Shown piece after piece: positions 8,951-18,739 of a DNA stretch of 64,000 bases. This DNA is from Rhodanobacter sp. DHG33 (GTDB taxonomy: Bacteria > Pseudomonadota > Gammaproteobacteria > Xanthomonadales > Rhodanobacteraceae). Made by a program: the position numbers and the translations under genes. Every line of letters begins with the position of its first letter. The first letter of the stretch is position 1. The notes under the pieces were generated by a model, which was not told the DNA's origin, searched no databases, and was given only the letters and a program-made list of their open reading frames with translations. The DNA lies in NCBI RefSeq assembly GCF_014843005.1, contig NZ_JACYXM010000007.1, positions 63,804 to 127,803 of the forward strand, written 5' to 3'.

Positions 8951-10042
8951 ATGACCGCACGCACTCTTTTCATTGCCCTGGCCACCGTATCGCTGGGCGT
9001 CTGCACCCTGGTCCGCGCCGGCACGGTGGGCGAAATCCACCGCGTGGCGCACACGCCGAGCGCCGCGCTGCGCGACGCGCAGCATCGCGACGAACTGCGC
9101 ATCACCGTGTGGTATCCCGCCGCCGGCAACGTCGCCGAGACGCCGCTGCAGATCGGGCCGCCGGACCATCCGGTGTTCGACGCCGGCAGCGCTGCCGCCG
9201 ATGCGCCCTTCGCGCCGGGGCGGCATCCGGTGATCCTGCTCTCGCACGGCTTCGGCGGCACCGCGCGGATCATGGCCTGGTTCGGCACTGCGCTGGCGCG
9301 CGCCGGCGACGTGGTGATCGCGGTGGACCACCCCGGCACCAACGGGCGCGACCCGATGACCATGACCGGCGGCCTGCTGGTATGGGATCGCGCGGTGGAT
9401 CTGCGCGTGGCCCTCGACACGGCCAAGGACGACGCCCTCATCGGTCCGCATATCGATGCGCAGCGCGTGGGCGTGGCGGGCTTCTCGATGGGGGGCCTGG
9501 CAGCCCTGGTGAGCGCCGGCGCGCGGGTCGACATCGACCACTACATCCAGTTCTGCCGCTCCCATCCCACCGATGCCACGTGCGCTGCGCAGGCCGAGGC
9601 ACCCGACCAGACCCTGGCCGCCCGCGAGCAGGCACTGAAGGCGCCGGCGATGGCGGCGCTGGCGAAACACGCCGGCGACGATTACGCGATCCCCGGTGTC
9701 CGCGCGGTATTCGCAATGGCGCCGGGCGGCATCGAGGCGCTGGCCCCCGCCAGCCTGCACACGCTGAACACCCCGGTGAGCATCCTGCTCGGCGAGGCCG
9801 ACTCCGTAGCTCCGCCGGACAGCAACGGCAAGCTCGCCGCGACACTGCTGCCCCACGCCACCCTGAAAACCCTGCCCGGCGTCGGCCATTACGACTTCCT
9901 TGCCGACTGCACGACAGAGGGCCTGCAGCACGAGCCGATCTGCCAGCACATCCGCGTGCCGCAGCAACAGACCCATGCCGTCGCGATCGCCAGGGCGGAA
10001 GAGTTCTTCGCCAGCCATCTCACGCAGGCGCCGGCGAAATGA
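8951..10042 (+). CDS. Exported alpha/beta hydrolase of the dienelactone hydrolase/PAF-acetylhydrolase type
   Basis: A 363-residue secreted esterase. The signal peptide is residues 1-23 (cleavage near VRA-GT). The fold begins with LRITVWYPA; LLSHGFGG is the oxyanion region near residue 97-104. The nucleophile Ser lies in GFSMGG near residue 178, the acid Asp in LGEADS, and the His in GVGHYDFL. Cys pairs near 198/207 and 321/333 fit periplasmic disulfides. It is downstream of the AraC/GyrI regulator. The substrate is undefined. Confidence 0.85.
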   Translation: MTARTLFIALATVSLGVCTLVRAGTVGEIHRVAHTPSAALRDAQHRDELRITVWYPAAGNVAETPLQIGPPDHPVFDAGSAAADAPFAPGRHPVILLSHGFGGTARIMAWFGTALARAGDVVIAVDHPGTNGRDPMTMTGGLLVWDRAVDLRVALDTAKDDALIGPHIDAQRVGVAGFSMGGLAALVSAGARVDIDHYIQFCRSHPTDATCAAQAEAPDQTLAAREQALKAPAMAALAKHAGDDYAIPGVRAVFAMAPGGIEALAPASLHTLNTPVSILLGEADSVAPPDSNGKLAATLLPHATLKTLPGVGHYDFLADCTTEGLQHEPICQHIRVPQQQTHAVAIARAEEFFASHLTQAPAK

Positions 10043-10212
10043 ACCCCGCACCGGCAGGTTGCAACCGGCCAGCGTGCGGATCGGACCCGGAAGCCGCGCC
10101 TGGCACTTCCTCCGATCGGGGACGGGTGCGTTATCGATAGCATCACTGCCGGATAACGATCCCTGGCGCAGATTCGCTATTCCGGCTGTGACATGCAAAG
10201 AGGTCCCTGGCC

Positions 10213-10440
10213 ATGAAACCCGAATCGCAACCCCCATCGCCGCAGCGCTTCCGCGCATGGGTCAACTACTTCACGCACATCGTGCATCCGTCGTCGTCGG
10301 CAACGCCGGACCGGACATCGCGGCCGTTGACGAAGCGGCAGCAATTGCTTGAAGCGCAAGAGCTCAAGCGACGCGCCCACCGGGAACATATGCTCGAGCT
10401 TCTTCGCGAGGTAAAGGAGAGGCATCGGCCCGGCGCTTGA
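10213..10440 (+). CDS. 75-residue basic hypothetical protein
   Basis: A small, strongly basic protein (many Arg, Lys, His). Its C-terminal half is one predicted amphipathic helix (KRQQLLEAQELKRRAHREH). The Shine-Dalgarno is weak, but a proper intrinsic terminator follows and codon use matches the neighbours. No family is recognised; a nucleic-acid or ribosome-associated role is only a guess from charge. Confidence 0.55.
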   Translation: MKPESQPPSPQRFRAWVNYFTHIVHPSSSATPDRTSRPLTKRQQLLEAQELKRRAHREHMLELLREVKERHRPGA

Positions 10441-10463
10441 GGCAGCCGCATGCAGCCGTCCAG

Positions 10464-10494
10464 AGGCCCGCAGCGATGCGGGCCTTTGCTTTTG
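10464..10494 (+). terminator. Intrinsic terminator
   Basis: Stem AGGCCCGCA / TGCGGGCCT, short loop, then a T-rich tract; 24 bases after the 75-residue ORF. Confidence 0.8.
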
Positions 10495-10693
10495 CGAACC
10501 GAACTGGCGGCGGCGCCCGGCCGAGATTTCGTCCGCGCCGAGCCCAGCCTGCAAGAGCAAGCGAATTCGAGGCGCTCATCGCACCCCCTTCGACGCCCCA
10601 TCCCGCGTCCAAGGCAAGCGATGGAAGATTGCCGTTATGCTCGCCGGCACAGGCGCCATTGGCGAACGATGAAACCGTAGCGAGGAGGCCCAC

Positions 10694-12022
10694 GTGCCCG
10701 TGCATCGATTCCAGCGTGCAGCTATCGCTTTATTTGCAGCGACCCTCGGGTTCGCGAGCATCCCCCAGGCGTGCCGGGCCGACAGCGTGCCGAAGCCGGC
10801 CGATCATCCCTGGCTGATCAAGGCCGACCGCGTCTTCGACGCACGCGGCGAACAGACGCATGCCGGCTGGGTGGTGCTGGTGCAAGGCGACAAGATCGCC
10901 GCGGTGGGGCCGGCTTCCCAAGTAAGCGTACCCGCCGGCACGCAAACGATCGCCCTGCCGGGCACCACCCTGATGCCCGGCCTGATCGACGCGCATTCGC
11001 ACATCTTCCTGCACCCGTACAACGAAACCCTGTGGAACGACCAGGTGCTGAAGGAAACGCTGCCCTACCGCACCATCGAAGCCGTGCAGCACGTGCATGA
11101 CACGCTGATGGCCGGTTTCACCGCCTTGCGCGACCTGGGCACAGAGGGTGCCGGCTACGCGGACGTCGACGTGCAGCGCGCGATCGACCAGGGCCTGATT
11201 CCGGGCCCGCACCTGTTTGTCGCCACGCGCGCGACCATCGCCACGCATTGCTACGGGCCTGGCCCCTTGGGTTTCCGCGCCGACCTGGATCTTCCGCAAG
11301 GCGGCATACCGGTCAGCGGCGTCGAGCAGATGATCGACGCGGTGCGAGACCAGGCCGGTCACGGCGCCGACTGGATCAAGCTCTACGCCGACTATCACTG
11401 CGGCAAGAGCAAAGGCGCCGTGCCCACGTTCACCCAGGAAGAATTGGACGCCGCGGTGAAAACCGCGCACTCGATGAACCTGCCGATCGCGGTGCATTCC
11501 ACCACGCCCGAAGGCATGCGCCGGTCGGTGCTTGCCGGCGTCGACACCATCGAGCATGCCTACGGCGGCACACGCGAAGTGTTCGAGCTCATGAAGCAGC
11601 ACGGCGTCGCCTATATGCCCACGCTCGAGGCGGAAGCCGCCTATGCCGAATACTTCCACGGCTGGAAGCCCGGCCTGCCTCCCACCGCGGACATGCAACA
11701 GGCGGCCAGCGCCTTCAAGCTGGCCATGCAGGCGGGCGTCACCATTGGCTCGGGCAGCGACGTGGGCGTGTTCGCACACGGCACCAACTACAAGGAACTG
11801 GAGTGGATGGTGCGCGACGGCATGTCACCGGCGCGCGCGCTGCTTGCCGCCACCGCAGTGGACGCGAAGGTCCTGCGTCAACAGGATCAATTCGGGCAAC
11901 TGAAGGCGGGGCTAGCCGCCGACATCATCGCTGTCCAGGGCGATCCGACGACGGACATAAGCGCCATCGAACACGTGCCGTTCGTGATGAAGGGCGGCGC
12001 CATCTACAAACAGCCGCTATAG
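10694..12022 (+). CDS. Exported metal-dependent amidohydrolase (prolidase/imidazolonepropionase-like)
   Basis: A 442-residue secreted amidohydrolase. Signal peptide residues 1-29. The amidohydrolase signature [10 protein letters not shown] places the first metal ligands at His101 and His103. A WIKLYAD segment near residue 224-230 offers the carboxylated-Lys position, AVHSTT and IEHAYGG provide the following His ligands, and GSGSDV gives the catalytic Asp. The C-terminal composite beta-sandwich is present ([19 protein letters not shown]). The start is a GTG with AGGAGG six bases upstream. Related enzymes cleave Xaa-Pro or Xaa-Arg dipeptides or organophosphates. Confidence 0.88.
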   Translation: MPVHRFQRAAIALFAATLGFASIPQACRADSVPKPADHPWLIKADRVFDARGEQTHAGWVVLVQGDKIAAVGPASQVSVPAGTQTIALPGTTLMPGLIDAHSHIFLHPYNETLWNDQVLKETLPYRTIEAVQHVHDTLMAGFTALRDLGTEGAGYADVDVQRAIDQGLIPGPHLFVATRATIATHCYGPGPLGFRADLDLPQGGIPVSGVEQMIDAVRDQAGHGADWIKLYADYHCGKSKGAVPTFTQEELDAAVKTAHSMNLPIAVHSTTPEGMRRSVLAGVDTIEHAYGGTREVFELMKQHGVAYMPTLEAEAAYAEYFHGWKPGLPPTADMQQAASAFKLAMQAGVTIGSGSDVGVFAHGTNYKELEWMVRDGMSPARALLAATAVDAKVLRQQDQFGQLKAGLAADIIAVQGDPTTDISAIEHVPFVMKGGAIYKQPL

Positions 12023-12025
12023 AAA

Positions 12026-12083
12026 GGCGCCAGGGACTATTCCGCAGAGGGCCATGCGCCACCTGGTACTTGTCCCTGGCACC
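12026..12083. repeat. REP-like inverted repeat between convergent genes
   Basis: Arms GCCAGGGAC and GTCCCTGGC are separated by about 35 bases. It lies between two convergent genes and lacks a T-run. It could act as a bidirectional attenuator or be a dispersed palindrome. Confidence 0.55.
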
Positions 12084-12100
12084 TTCCCGCAGCCCGTTGC

Positions 12101-14311
12101 TCACTGCACCGGAAGCTGCGCATCCAGGAAGGCATAGATGTCGGCAAACTCCGCGGCCTCGGCGCCCAGCGAGGTCTGCATGCCGTGGCCACCGTTGGCG
12201 TCGGTGCGGATCCACACCGGCCGCCCGCTGGTGTCGGCGGTGCGCAAGCGCGCCGCGAACTTGCCGGTCTGCCAGGTGGACACGCGGTTGTCGTTGAGGC
12301 CCACGCTCAGCAGCACCGCGGGGTATGCCGTGTGCGGCTTGATCTGCTGGTAGGGGTCCATCGCCAGCATCCACGGGAAGTCCGAGGCCTTGCGCGGGTC
12401 GCCCATCTCGACGATCTGGTTGGCGCCGTTGCGCGCGTGCAGCAGGCGAATCGGGTTGAGTTCGCCCACCATGCACACGGCCGCACCGAACTTGCCCGGG
12501 TCCTGCACGATCGCGCCGCCGACCACCAGGCCGCCGGCGCTGCCGGAGATCAGCGCGGTGCGCTGCGGGCGGCTGTAGCCGAGGTCGCTCAGGCGCTGCA
12601 CGGCGGCGACGAAATCCTCCACGCCCTTGTGCTTGTTCGGCCCCCTGCCCGCCTGGTGCCAGGCCTCGCCCTTCTCGCCACCGCCGCGTATGTGCACGTA
12701 GGCAAAGATGTTGCCCTGCTTCACCCATTCCAGCCGGGTGGGCTTGAACGAAGGCAGCACGGAGATGCCGTAGCTGCCGTACGCGAACACGATGGCGCGG
12801 TGCGAGCCGTCCAGCGCGGCATCCTTGCGGTGCAGGATGGTGAGCGGCACATGGGTGCCGTCCGCACTCACCACCTCGGTCTCGGTGGCCTCGACCATAC
12901 CGTAGTCGGCAGGACTGGCTTCGTCCTGGCCCAGGCTGTGCAAGGTGTGGTCCGCGGGCTCGTAGCGCCAGGACTTCGGCGGCGTGGTCCAGCCGCGCAA
13001 CTCCAGCAGGAAACCGTCCTGGTCGGTGTCGGCGAAGAACAGCGAGGCCACGCCGGACAACGGCATCGGCACCGCGTCCACCTTGCCGGTGCGGTAGTCC
13101 ACGCGGCGGATGTCGTCGATGCCATTGCGCGACACCTTCACGTACAGCGCATCGCGCGCCGGCGCCATCTGCTCGGTGTCGTACAGACTGGTGCCGGCCA
13201 CCATGTCGTCGCCCTGCAGCGGCAGCACGGAGCGGGCCTGCGCGATCGACGCGTCCGGATGCGACAGGTCCAGCGCCAGCACTTCGCCGTTGGAGCGTGC
13301 ATGGGTGGACATCAGGTACAGCGTGTCGCCGTGGATCGCTGCGGACTGCACGTGATCGTCCAGATCGGCAATGCAATGCCACGTCGCGCCGGGCTTCATC
13401 GCATCCGCCTGCGGCGCCACGCAGTAGCGCTGGTCGGCCTGCGCACCCAGCGACTGGCCCAGCGCCCAGCGCGAGCCGGCAGGAAACGAGATCACCGGGA
13501 AGGTGCGCGAGGGCATCGCGAACGACGCATTGACGCCTTCGCCCTCACCGGCGCGCAGCAGGATCGGATCCTGCGACACGGACGTGCCCAGTTTGTGCAA
13601 CCGTGCGCGCATGTCCTGCACGGGGTCGCCGCCGGTACGCTGCGCGGGCGGCGCCATCGCCGTGTACTCGAAGCCGCTGCCGTCGGGCAGCCACTCGGCG
13701 CCGAACTCGCCCCACACCGGTTCCACTGCATCGCCGGTGGGCTTGCCGGTCTTCACGTCCAGCACTTCGAGGCGGGTGACCTCGCTGCCGCCGTGGTCGA
13801 CATTCACCGCCACCTTGCTGCCGTCGGGCGACGGCACGAACAGCGTGATCGAGGCATGGCCGCCATCACCCTGGATGGTGGCCGGATCGAGCAGCGCACG
13901 CTCGGTGCCGTCCGCGTCGCGCACCATCAGCGTGCCGCTACCGTCCGCACCCTGGCGGATGAAGAACAGCTTACCCCCGGCGTAGCGCTGGCCACGGTGT
14001 ATTACGGTGGTGCCATCGACCCTGGCCAGCACCTGCTGCCAGCGCTGCAGGGTAGGCAACGCGTCCAGCTTGCCGCGCGTGTATTGGCCCTGCGCATCCA
14101 GCCAGCGCTGGAACTCGGCATTGTTGTCGCCTTCCATCCAACGGTAGGGATCGTGCACGGTGTGGCCGAACCATTGCTCGACCACATCGGCCGTGCGCGC
14201 CGGCGGCGGTGCGCCGTTCTGCGTGGCGAAGGCGAACAGGGTGGCCGGTGCGAGCAGGCAAGCGGCCGTAGCAAGGGTCAGTGGAGCGGACCAACGATGC
14301 AGTCGGGGCAT
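12101..14311 (-). CDS. Exported prolyl oligopeptidase family (S9A) serine peptidase
   Basis: A 736-residue periplasmic or secreted oligopeptidase cleaving after proline. Signal peptide residues 1-27. The N-terminal beta-propeller starts with TADVVEQWFGHTVHDPYRWM, the classic S9A entry motif. The catalytic triad appears as Ser in GSAGGL (near 588), Asp in LNDNRVS (near 671) and His in GGHGMQ (near 707). The ATG at 14309-14311 is chosen for AAGGA upstream and because it begins the signal peptide. Full length for the family. Confidence 0.93.
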   Translation of the reverse strand: MPRLHRWSAPLTLATAACLLAPATLFAFATQNGAPPPARTADVVEQWFGHTVHDPYRWMEGDNNAEFQRWLDAQGQYTRGKLDALPTLQRWQQVLARVDGTTVIHRGQRYAGGKLFFIRQGADGSGTLMVRDADGTERALLDPATIQGDGGHASITLFVPSPDGSKVAVNVDHGGSEVTRLEVLDVKTGKPTGDAVEPVWGEFGAEWLPDGSGFEYTAMAPPAQRTGGDPVQDMRARLHKLGTSVSQDPILLRAGEGEGVNASFAMPSRTFPVISFPAGSRWALGQSLGAQADQRYCVAPQADAMKPGATWHCIADLDDHVQSAAIHGDTLYLMSTHARSNGEVLALDLSHPDASIAQARSVLPLQGDDMVAGTSLYDTEQMAPARDALYVKVSRNGIDDIRRVDYRTGKVDAVPMPLSGVASLFFADTDQDGFLLELRGWTTPPKSWRYEPADHTLHSLGQDEASPADYGMVEATETEVVSADGTHVPLTILHRKDAALDGSHRAIVFAYGSYGISVLPSFKPTRLEWVKQGNIFAYVHIRGGGEKGEAWHQAGRGPNKHKGVEDFVAAVQRLSDLGYSRPQRTALISGSAGGLVVGGAIVQDPGKFGAAVCMVGELNPIRLLHARNGANQIVEMGDPRKASDFPWMLAMDPYQQIKPHTAYPAVLLSVGLNDNRVSTWQTGKFAARLRTADTSGRPVWIRTDANGGHGMQTSLGAEAAEFADIYAFLDAQLPVQ

Positions 14312-14613
14312 GAGGATGTCCTTGGCGTCCAAAGGAATCACGCAACACCCATCCTCGCGCATGTCGAGGTGCTGGGACACTCCCATCTGTCATACAGCGC
14401 GTGAGGTGTGAACGCCGTCGCAAGCGCGCGCTTCTGCGGAGCGAGTCGCGTTCAGTGACTGCGAGTGGCTAAGGAAACCTCATATGGCCATTCCCCATGA
14501 TCTTGATGGCGTGATTGGTTATGCGTTGCCTCATGCCCGTCGCTCGATGACTTCATGCACATCCCCCTTCGCCATGCCATCGCTAGGCTGCGAAGCGACA
14601 CGGGAGAATCGCT
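14312..14613. other. Intergenic region, divergent promoters
   Basis: 302 bases between divergent genes (prolyl oligopeptidase leftward, NTF2-like protein rightward). A short ORF at 14484 (MAIPHDLDGVIGYALPH) with an AAGGAA site was seen, but it has no further support. No clear repeat or RNA structure was found. Confidence 0.5.
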
Positions 14614-15366
14614 ATGCGCGGAACTCGGTACGGATGGATGTTCGGCCTGGCGCTGGTGTGCGCGCACGGCACCGTGCAAGCGGCACCAGCTCCGGATGCG
14701 CTGCGCGACCAGCTGCTGCGGATCACGCAGCAACTGGTCGATGCGATACCGCAGGGCGATCGCGGCCCCTGGCAACACTGGCTCGCCGACGACGCCGTGC
14801 TGATCGACGAATTCGGTCGCATTGCCCACAAAGCCGACACCATCGCCTCACTGCATCCGTTCCCGACCGGTTTCTCCGGCAGCATCGAGCTGCGCGACGC
14901 GCACGTGCACCAATACGGCGACAGCGCAGTAATGCAGGTCGAGGAGTACGAACGCGAGACCGTGTTCGGCCAGCAACTGGTGGTGCGCTACGAAAGCCTG
15001 CTCACCTTCGTGCGACAGGCCGATGGATGGAAGCTGGCCGGTTACGAGGACGTCACCCTGCCCACGGCACCACCAGAGTTGCACGTCGCGGGGCTGACAC
15101 TTTCCGACTACGCCGGCACCTACCGCTATGCGCCCGGGCGCGCCTGGATCGTGGCCGACCGGCATGGCGTGCTGAGCTACACCACGCATGCCGGCGGCAC
15201 GGCGAACGTGCTGCAGCCGATCGCGAAGGACGTGTTCATGGGCAGCGACGACGAACGGAACCTCCTGATCTTCCGTCGCGATGCCCACGGCCACGTCGAC
15301 GCCCTGATCGAGCGGCGCAAGTTCAACGACCTGCGATTGACCAGGGATCCCACGTCGGCGGGTTGA
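14614..15366 (+). CDS. Exported NTF2-like/DUF4440-type protein
   Basis: A 250-residue exported protein with signal peptide 1-23. Residues 30-145 match the SnoaL/DUF4440 cone fold: QLVDAIPQGDRGPWQHWLADDAVLIDE, then the DWKLAGYEDVTLP-like closing strand (here GWKLAGYEDVTL). A second C-terminal module of about 90 residues (LSDYAGTYRYAPG...) resembles the DUF3471-type sandwich often appended to beta-lactamase-fold proteins. Its role may be ligand binding; no catalytic residues can be assigned. Confidence 0.75.
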   Translation: MRGTRYGWMFGLALVCAHGTVQAAPAPDALRDQLLRITQQLVDAIPQGDRGPWQHWLADDAVLIDEFGRIAHKADTIASLHPFPTGFSGSIELRDAHVHQYGDSAVMQVEEYERETVFGQQLVVRYESLLTFVRQADGWKLAGYEDVTLPTAPPELHVAGLTLSDYAGTYRYAPGRAWIVADRHGVLSYTTHAGGTANVLQPIAKDVFMGSDDERNLLIFRRDAHGHVDALIERRKFNDLRLTRDPTSAG

Positions 15367-15549
15367 TCGGAGCGTGGCGGATTCGGCGGAGGCAACGAAG
15401 CAAACCCGACCCTGCATCGATTGACGACATCCATGACTAACCTTCAGTAGGGTGACAAGGCCTGTGGCCTAAGCATGGTGCTTGGCGTCTTATCGCCTCC
15501 GGGGCAACACCGCGTAAAATGCCCGCTTTATGCCCACTGAAGCGCCCCC

Positions 15550-16104
15550 ATGGCCCTCACCGCCACCATCCACAAAGCCGAACTGTCGATCAGCGACATG
15601 GACCGGCACTACTACGCCACCCATGCCCTGACCCTCGCCCGGCATCCGTCGGAAACCGAGGAGCGGCTGATGGTGCGCCTGCTCGCGTTCGCGCTGTATG
15701 CCGACGAGCGGCTGGAGTTTGGCAAGGGGCTCAGCGACACCGACGAACCGGCCCTGTGGCGCAAGGCCTATACCGGCGAGATCGAGCTGTGGATCGACGT
15801 CGGCCTGCCGGATGAAACCCGCTTGCGCAAAGCCTGCAACCAGTCGCGGCATGTGGTGGTGCTGGCCTACGGCGGCCACGCCGCCGACATCTGGTGGAGC
15901 AAGATCGCCGGCACGCTCGCGCGCCACGACAACCTCAGCGTGCTCGCCGTCGACCACGCCGACCTGCAGCAGCTGGCCGCCCTGTGCGAGCGCACTCTGC
16001 GCCTGCAATGTCTGATTCAGGACGGCGAACTACAACTCATCGCCGGCGACCTCACGCTGCCGATCCGCCCCGCTGTCCGCAAGGGCGAGTACGTCGTCGC
16101 GTAA
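15550..16104 (+). CDS. yaeQ: YaeQ family protein
   Basis: A 184-residue member of the YaeQ family, which has a PD-(D/E)XK nuclease-like fold. It opens with MALTATIHKAELSISDMDRHYYATHALTLARHPSETEERLM and contains the conserved segments FGKGLSDTDEPALW and WIDVGLPDE, which fit the family throughout. YaeQ was linked to suppression of rfaH defects, but its biochemical role is unsettled. Stand-alone gene. Confidence 0.92.
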   Translation: MALTATIHKAELSISDMDRHYYATHALTLARHPSETEERLMVRLLAFALYADERLEFGKGLSDTDEPALWRKAYTGEIELWIDVGLPDETRLRKACNQSRHVVVLAYGGHAADIWWSKIAGTLARHDNLSVLAVDHADLQQLAALCERTLRLQCLIQDGELQLIAGDLTLPIRPAVRKGEYVVA

Positions 16105-16411
16105 CCCCGGCCTATCCAGCCCGCGGAACGCACCTGGGGTAGAAAAGTATCGGGAGCAATTAGAGCGCTCAAACGGCTCTCTAAAAATTCCCTCCGATAC
16201 CTTTCCCACAACTGGCCATCTCGCTGCAGGTAGATGGGCAGCCGCCGCATCATGCGCTTGGCATAGTCCCATCCAGACAGCCGTCAAACCTCGCCTTTCA
16301 ATCCGCGAAATCCATCAGGGCCATTGACCATCCTTTGCATGGTCCGCCAAGGATCGGAAGTCGGCTCGCGGGCTCGCATGACGGCGATCAAGCCATTTCA
16401 ACGAACCGAAC
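16105..16411. other. Intergenic region with a 64-bp inverted repeat
   Basis: 307 bases between convergent genes. The only structure seen is the inverted repeat at 16142-16205; the rest shows no convincing ORF. Confidence 0.5.
16142..16205. repeat. Imperfect long inverted repeat
   Basis: Arms GAAAAGTATCGGGAG and CTCCGATACCTTTCC pair over about 14 bases with one mismatch; the interior also pairs partly (agagcgctc / ggctctct). It lies between convergent genes. Confidence 0.65.
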
Positions 16412-17398
16412 CTACACACCCCAAAGCTTGCGTGCCTCTTCCGCAATGACATCGGGAAACTCCTCCGGAAAGAACAGCTTCGCCCCGTCAATCCGGCGCA
16501 CGCCCTGCGAACGCGGCAGTGTGCGGTCGAGGTAAGCCGCATCGTCCTGCGAAAAAATGGTGTCTCCAGTGCCCCACACGATGCGCACAGGCACCTGGCT
16601 CTGCTTGAGCAGCGACTCCGTGCCGGCGAGCGGATTCGGCGCAAGGCCGATGGCGTAGGCGTTGGTGAGCGCCTTGCGCTGCGGCGATTCGACCAAGGGC
16701 CCGAGATACATATCGATGGTTTCGTCGGCGAGCCTTTCCGGGTACGTGAAGGTCATGCCGCCGAGGCCTTTGTCCGAGCGCGCCAGGTTCTTGTCGGCGA
16801 CCCATGGCGCCAGCCATTCGTCGGCAAACCGACCCTTTTTGGCCAACTCGATGACCGGGACCACGGCCGGCGGCGGGCAGTTGTTTTCCACGTCGCAGTT
16901 GGTGAGCAGCAAGGTGCGCACACGATCCGGATGATGCGTCAGGAAGAGCTGCGCCACCGCACCGCCGCTGTCGTTGGCGACGATATCCACGTCGCGGATG
17001 GAAAACGTGTCCAGCAAGGCCGCAAGCATCTGCACCTGGGTGGCCGGCGTGATGTCGACGCCTGCGGCTACCTGGGTGTACCCAAGGCCCAGCCAATCGG
17101 GTGCGATGCAACGCCGATAGGGCGACAAGCGCGCGATCGCGCCGCGCCACTGATAACTGTTGAGCGGAAAGCCATGCAGGAACAGCACCACCGGACCGCT
17201 GCCGCGATCTGCATAGGCGATATTGCCGAAGCGCGTGCCGACAAAACGCCGCGACGCATTCCAATCTTTCGCCTCGTTCACCGAGGCGCTCGGTCCAGCG
17301 CCAGTCTTGCTACGCGTTACCGCGCGAGATGTACAACCGGCGACCAGGCCCGCGGCCGCTGCACTCATGCCCAAACCGAGAAACTGCCTACGCTGCAT
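16412..17398 (-). CDS. Exported alpha/beta hydrolase of the haloalkane dehalogenase/epoxide hydrolase branch
   Basis: 328 residues. The N-terminus has a twin-arginine-like RRQFLG and a lipobox-like VAGC at about residues 19-22, so a Tat-exported lipoprotein is possible. HGFPLNSYQWR is the oxyanion region, and the nucleophile elbow reads VANDSGGAV, where the Asp sits at the dehalogenase/epoxide-hydrolase nucleophile position (compare HDxGG). Acid and His positions are less clear. The substrate is unknown. Confidence 0.8.
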   Translation of the reverse strand: MQRRQFLGLGMSAAAAGLVAGCTSRAVTRSKTGAGPSASVNEAKDWNASRRFVGTRFGNIAYADRGSGPVVLFLHGFPLNSYQWRGAIARLSPYRRCIAPDWLGLGYTQVAAGVDITPATQVQMLAALLDTFSIRDVDIVANDSGGAVAQLFLTHHPDRVRTLLLTNCDVENNCPPPAVVPVIELAKKGRFADEWLAPWVADKNLARSDKGLGGMTFTYPERLADETIDMYLGPLVESPQRKALTNAYAIGLAPNPLAGTESLLKQSQVPVRIVWGTGDTIFSQDDAAYLDRTLPRSQGVRRIDGAKLFFPEEFPDVIAEEARKLWGV

Positions 17399-17578
17399 TT
17401 CAATATCCTTGTGGGTAAAGCGATGCTTGATCGATGTTAGTGGTTGGCTTCCACGGCGGCCTCGAGCCTCAAATGCCCGCGCCTGATGACGCTGAAAGGA
17501 TCCCCGGCGCCATGCCCCCTTGCTTGCCTCCGTGCAGTGTCCGCCTTGGATCGGGAGCAGACGTCTCGACGCGATCAG

Positions 17579-18544
17579 TTATGGCGCACTCATCACGGCG
17601 ATGCTCTGCGCATGCGCCCCTAGGAGCTTTGGGGTTCGCTCCGAAAACGCAATCCACTTTCCGTCCGGTGAGAAGACCGGGTGCTGGGTGTTTCGTTCGA
17701 ACGGCGTGAGCTGCTTGAGTCCACTGCCATCGCTGTTCACTACGAAGATGGCATAGAACGCTGGGTTTGGACTGCCTTCGTTGCTCTCAAACACAACCTT
17801 GGCCCCATCAGGCGACCACGAAGGTGCACGCCCCTGGTGCGGGCTTTCGATCAGCAGGTGGGCATGCCCGCCGCCATCGATGAGCCAAATCTGGTTTTTG
17901 CGCTGGTCATAAGGGCGCCCCTGCCGCGGCTGGGCTGCGACAGCGATCCATTTTCCGTCAGGGGATACCGAGGCCATGCCGACCATCAAGGCTGGCGTTG
18001 TATCGATTTTGACCACGTCACCCAACCAGGTATCGACCGAGCGCAACGTGTTGTCATCACCAACCGTCTCCAAAATATGTCGGCCGTCCGGATACCAGCT
18101 CGGATAAAAGGCGCTGCCTTGCCGTGGAGTGGGTGCGCGGCGTATGTGGGAGCCGTCGCTATCCATCAGCCAAGTCGCCGCTACGCCACCCGGCCCTAGC
18201 CCGGTGAAGGCGATGAGATCGCCCTTGGGTGACCATCGGGTGCGCGCTTGCTGCACGGGGACTTCACCCGTGGACAGAGGTTTTGGAGTGCCCCCTTCAA
18301 AAGGGACGATGTAGGTCATCCATCGTCCGCCGCCGATCAGCATCCTATGGTCAAAGATCAAGAACCGGCCATCGGGGGAGAAATGCGGGCCGTAGTCGAC
18401 GCCTGTGGGATCGTCAGTGACGTTTCGGATCGAGCGTTCGGTTGCATGCAATGGTGATGCACATGCCAGAACAACAAACAGCGCCAAACCGAACGTGGTG
18501 ACTTTCTTGGATGACGATCTTCTAAGTATCGAAGGACGGTTCAC
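17579..18544 (-). CDS. Exported TolB/PD40-type beta-propeller protein
   Basis: 321 residues with a signal peptide ending near LHA-TE. Repeated PD40 blades are plain: YGPHFSPDGRFLIF, TRWSPKGDLIAFTG, PSWYPDGRHI, ASVSPDGKWIAVAA, PSWSPDGAKVVFES and PVFSPDGKWIAFSE, giving a six-bladed propeller like that of TolB. No attached peptidase or kinase domain is present. It is probably a periplasmic scaffold or binding protein. It sits 195 bases downstream of a beta-lactamase-fold hydrolase. Confidence 0.85.
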   Translation of the reverse strand: MNRPSILRRSSSKKVTTFGLALFVVLACASPLHATERSIRNVTDDPTGVDYGPHFSPDGRFLIFDHRMLIGGGRWMTYIVPFEGGTPKPLSTGEVPVQQARTRWSPKGDLIAFTGLGPGGVAATWLMDSDGSHIRRAPTPRQGSAFYPSWYPDGRHILETVGDDNTLRSVDTWLGDVVKIDTTPALMVGMASVSPDGKWIAVAAQPRQGRPYDQRKNQIWLIDGGGHAHLLIESPHQGRAPSWSPDGAKVVFESNEGSPNPAFYAIFVVNSDGSGLKQLTPFERNTQHPVFSPDGKWIAFSERTPKLLGAHAQSIAVMSAP

Positions 18545-18739
18545 GGGGTTTGCTCAACGAGAAGCCGGGGCATTTATCCTTTCGCTCCGAAGTCGGCGAT
18601 CAATCGAAAGCAGGCATGCGGCAGCGAAACGCGATCCTAGCGCTCCGGCCGAATCAAATCTCCCCTGCACCCAAATCCAGGAAACTTGGAGCACTTGCCG
18701 GATGCGTCGGCAACCGTCTGGTTGGTTCCCACATGATCC

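Noticed and set aside
12185-14404. A 739-codon plus-strand ORF opposite the prolyl oligopeptidase
   Set aside because: Shadow of the real gene: Arg/His/Val-rich composition typical of antisense reading in GC-rich DNA.
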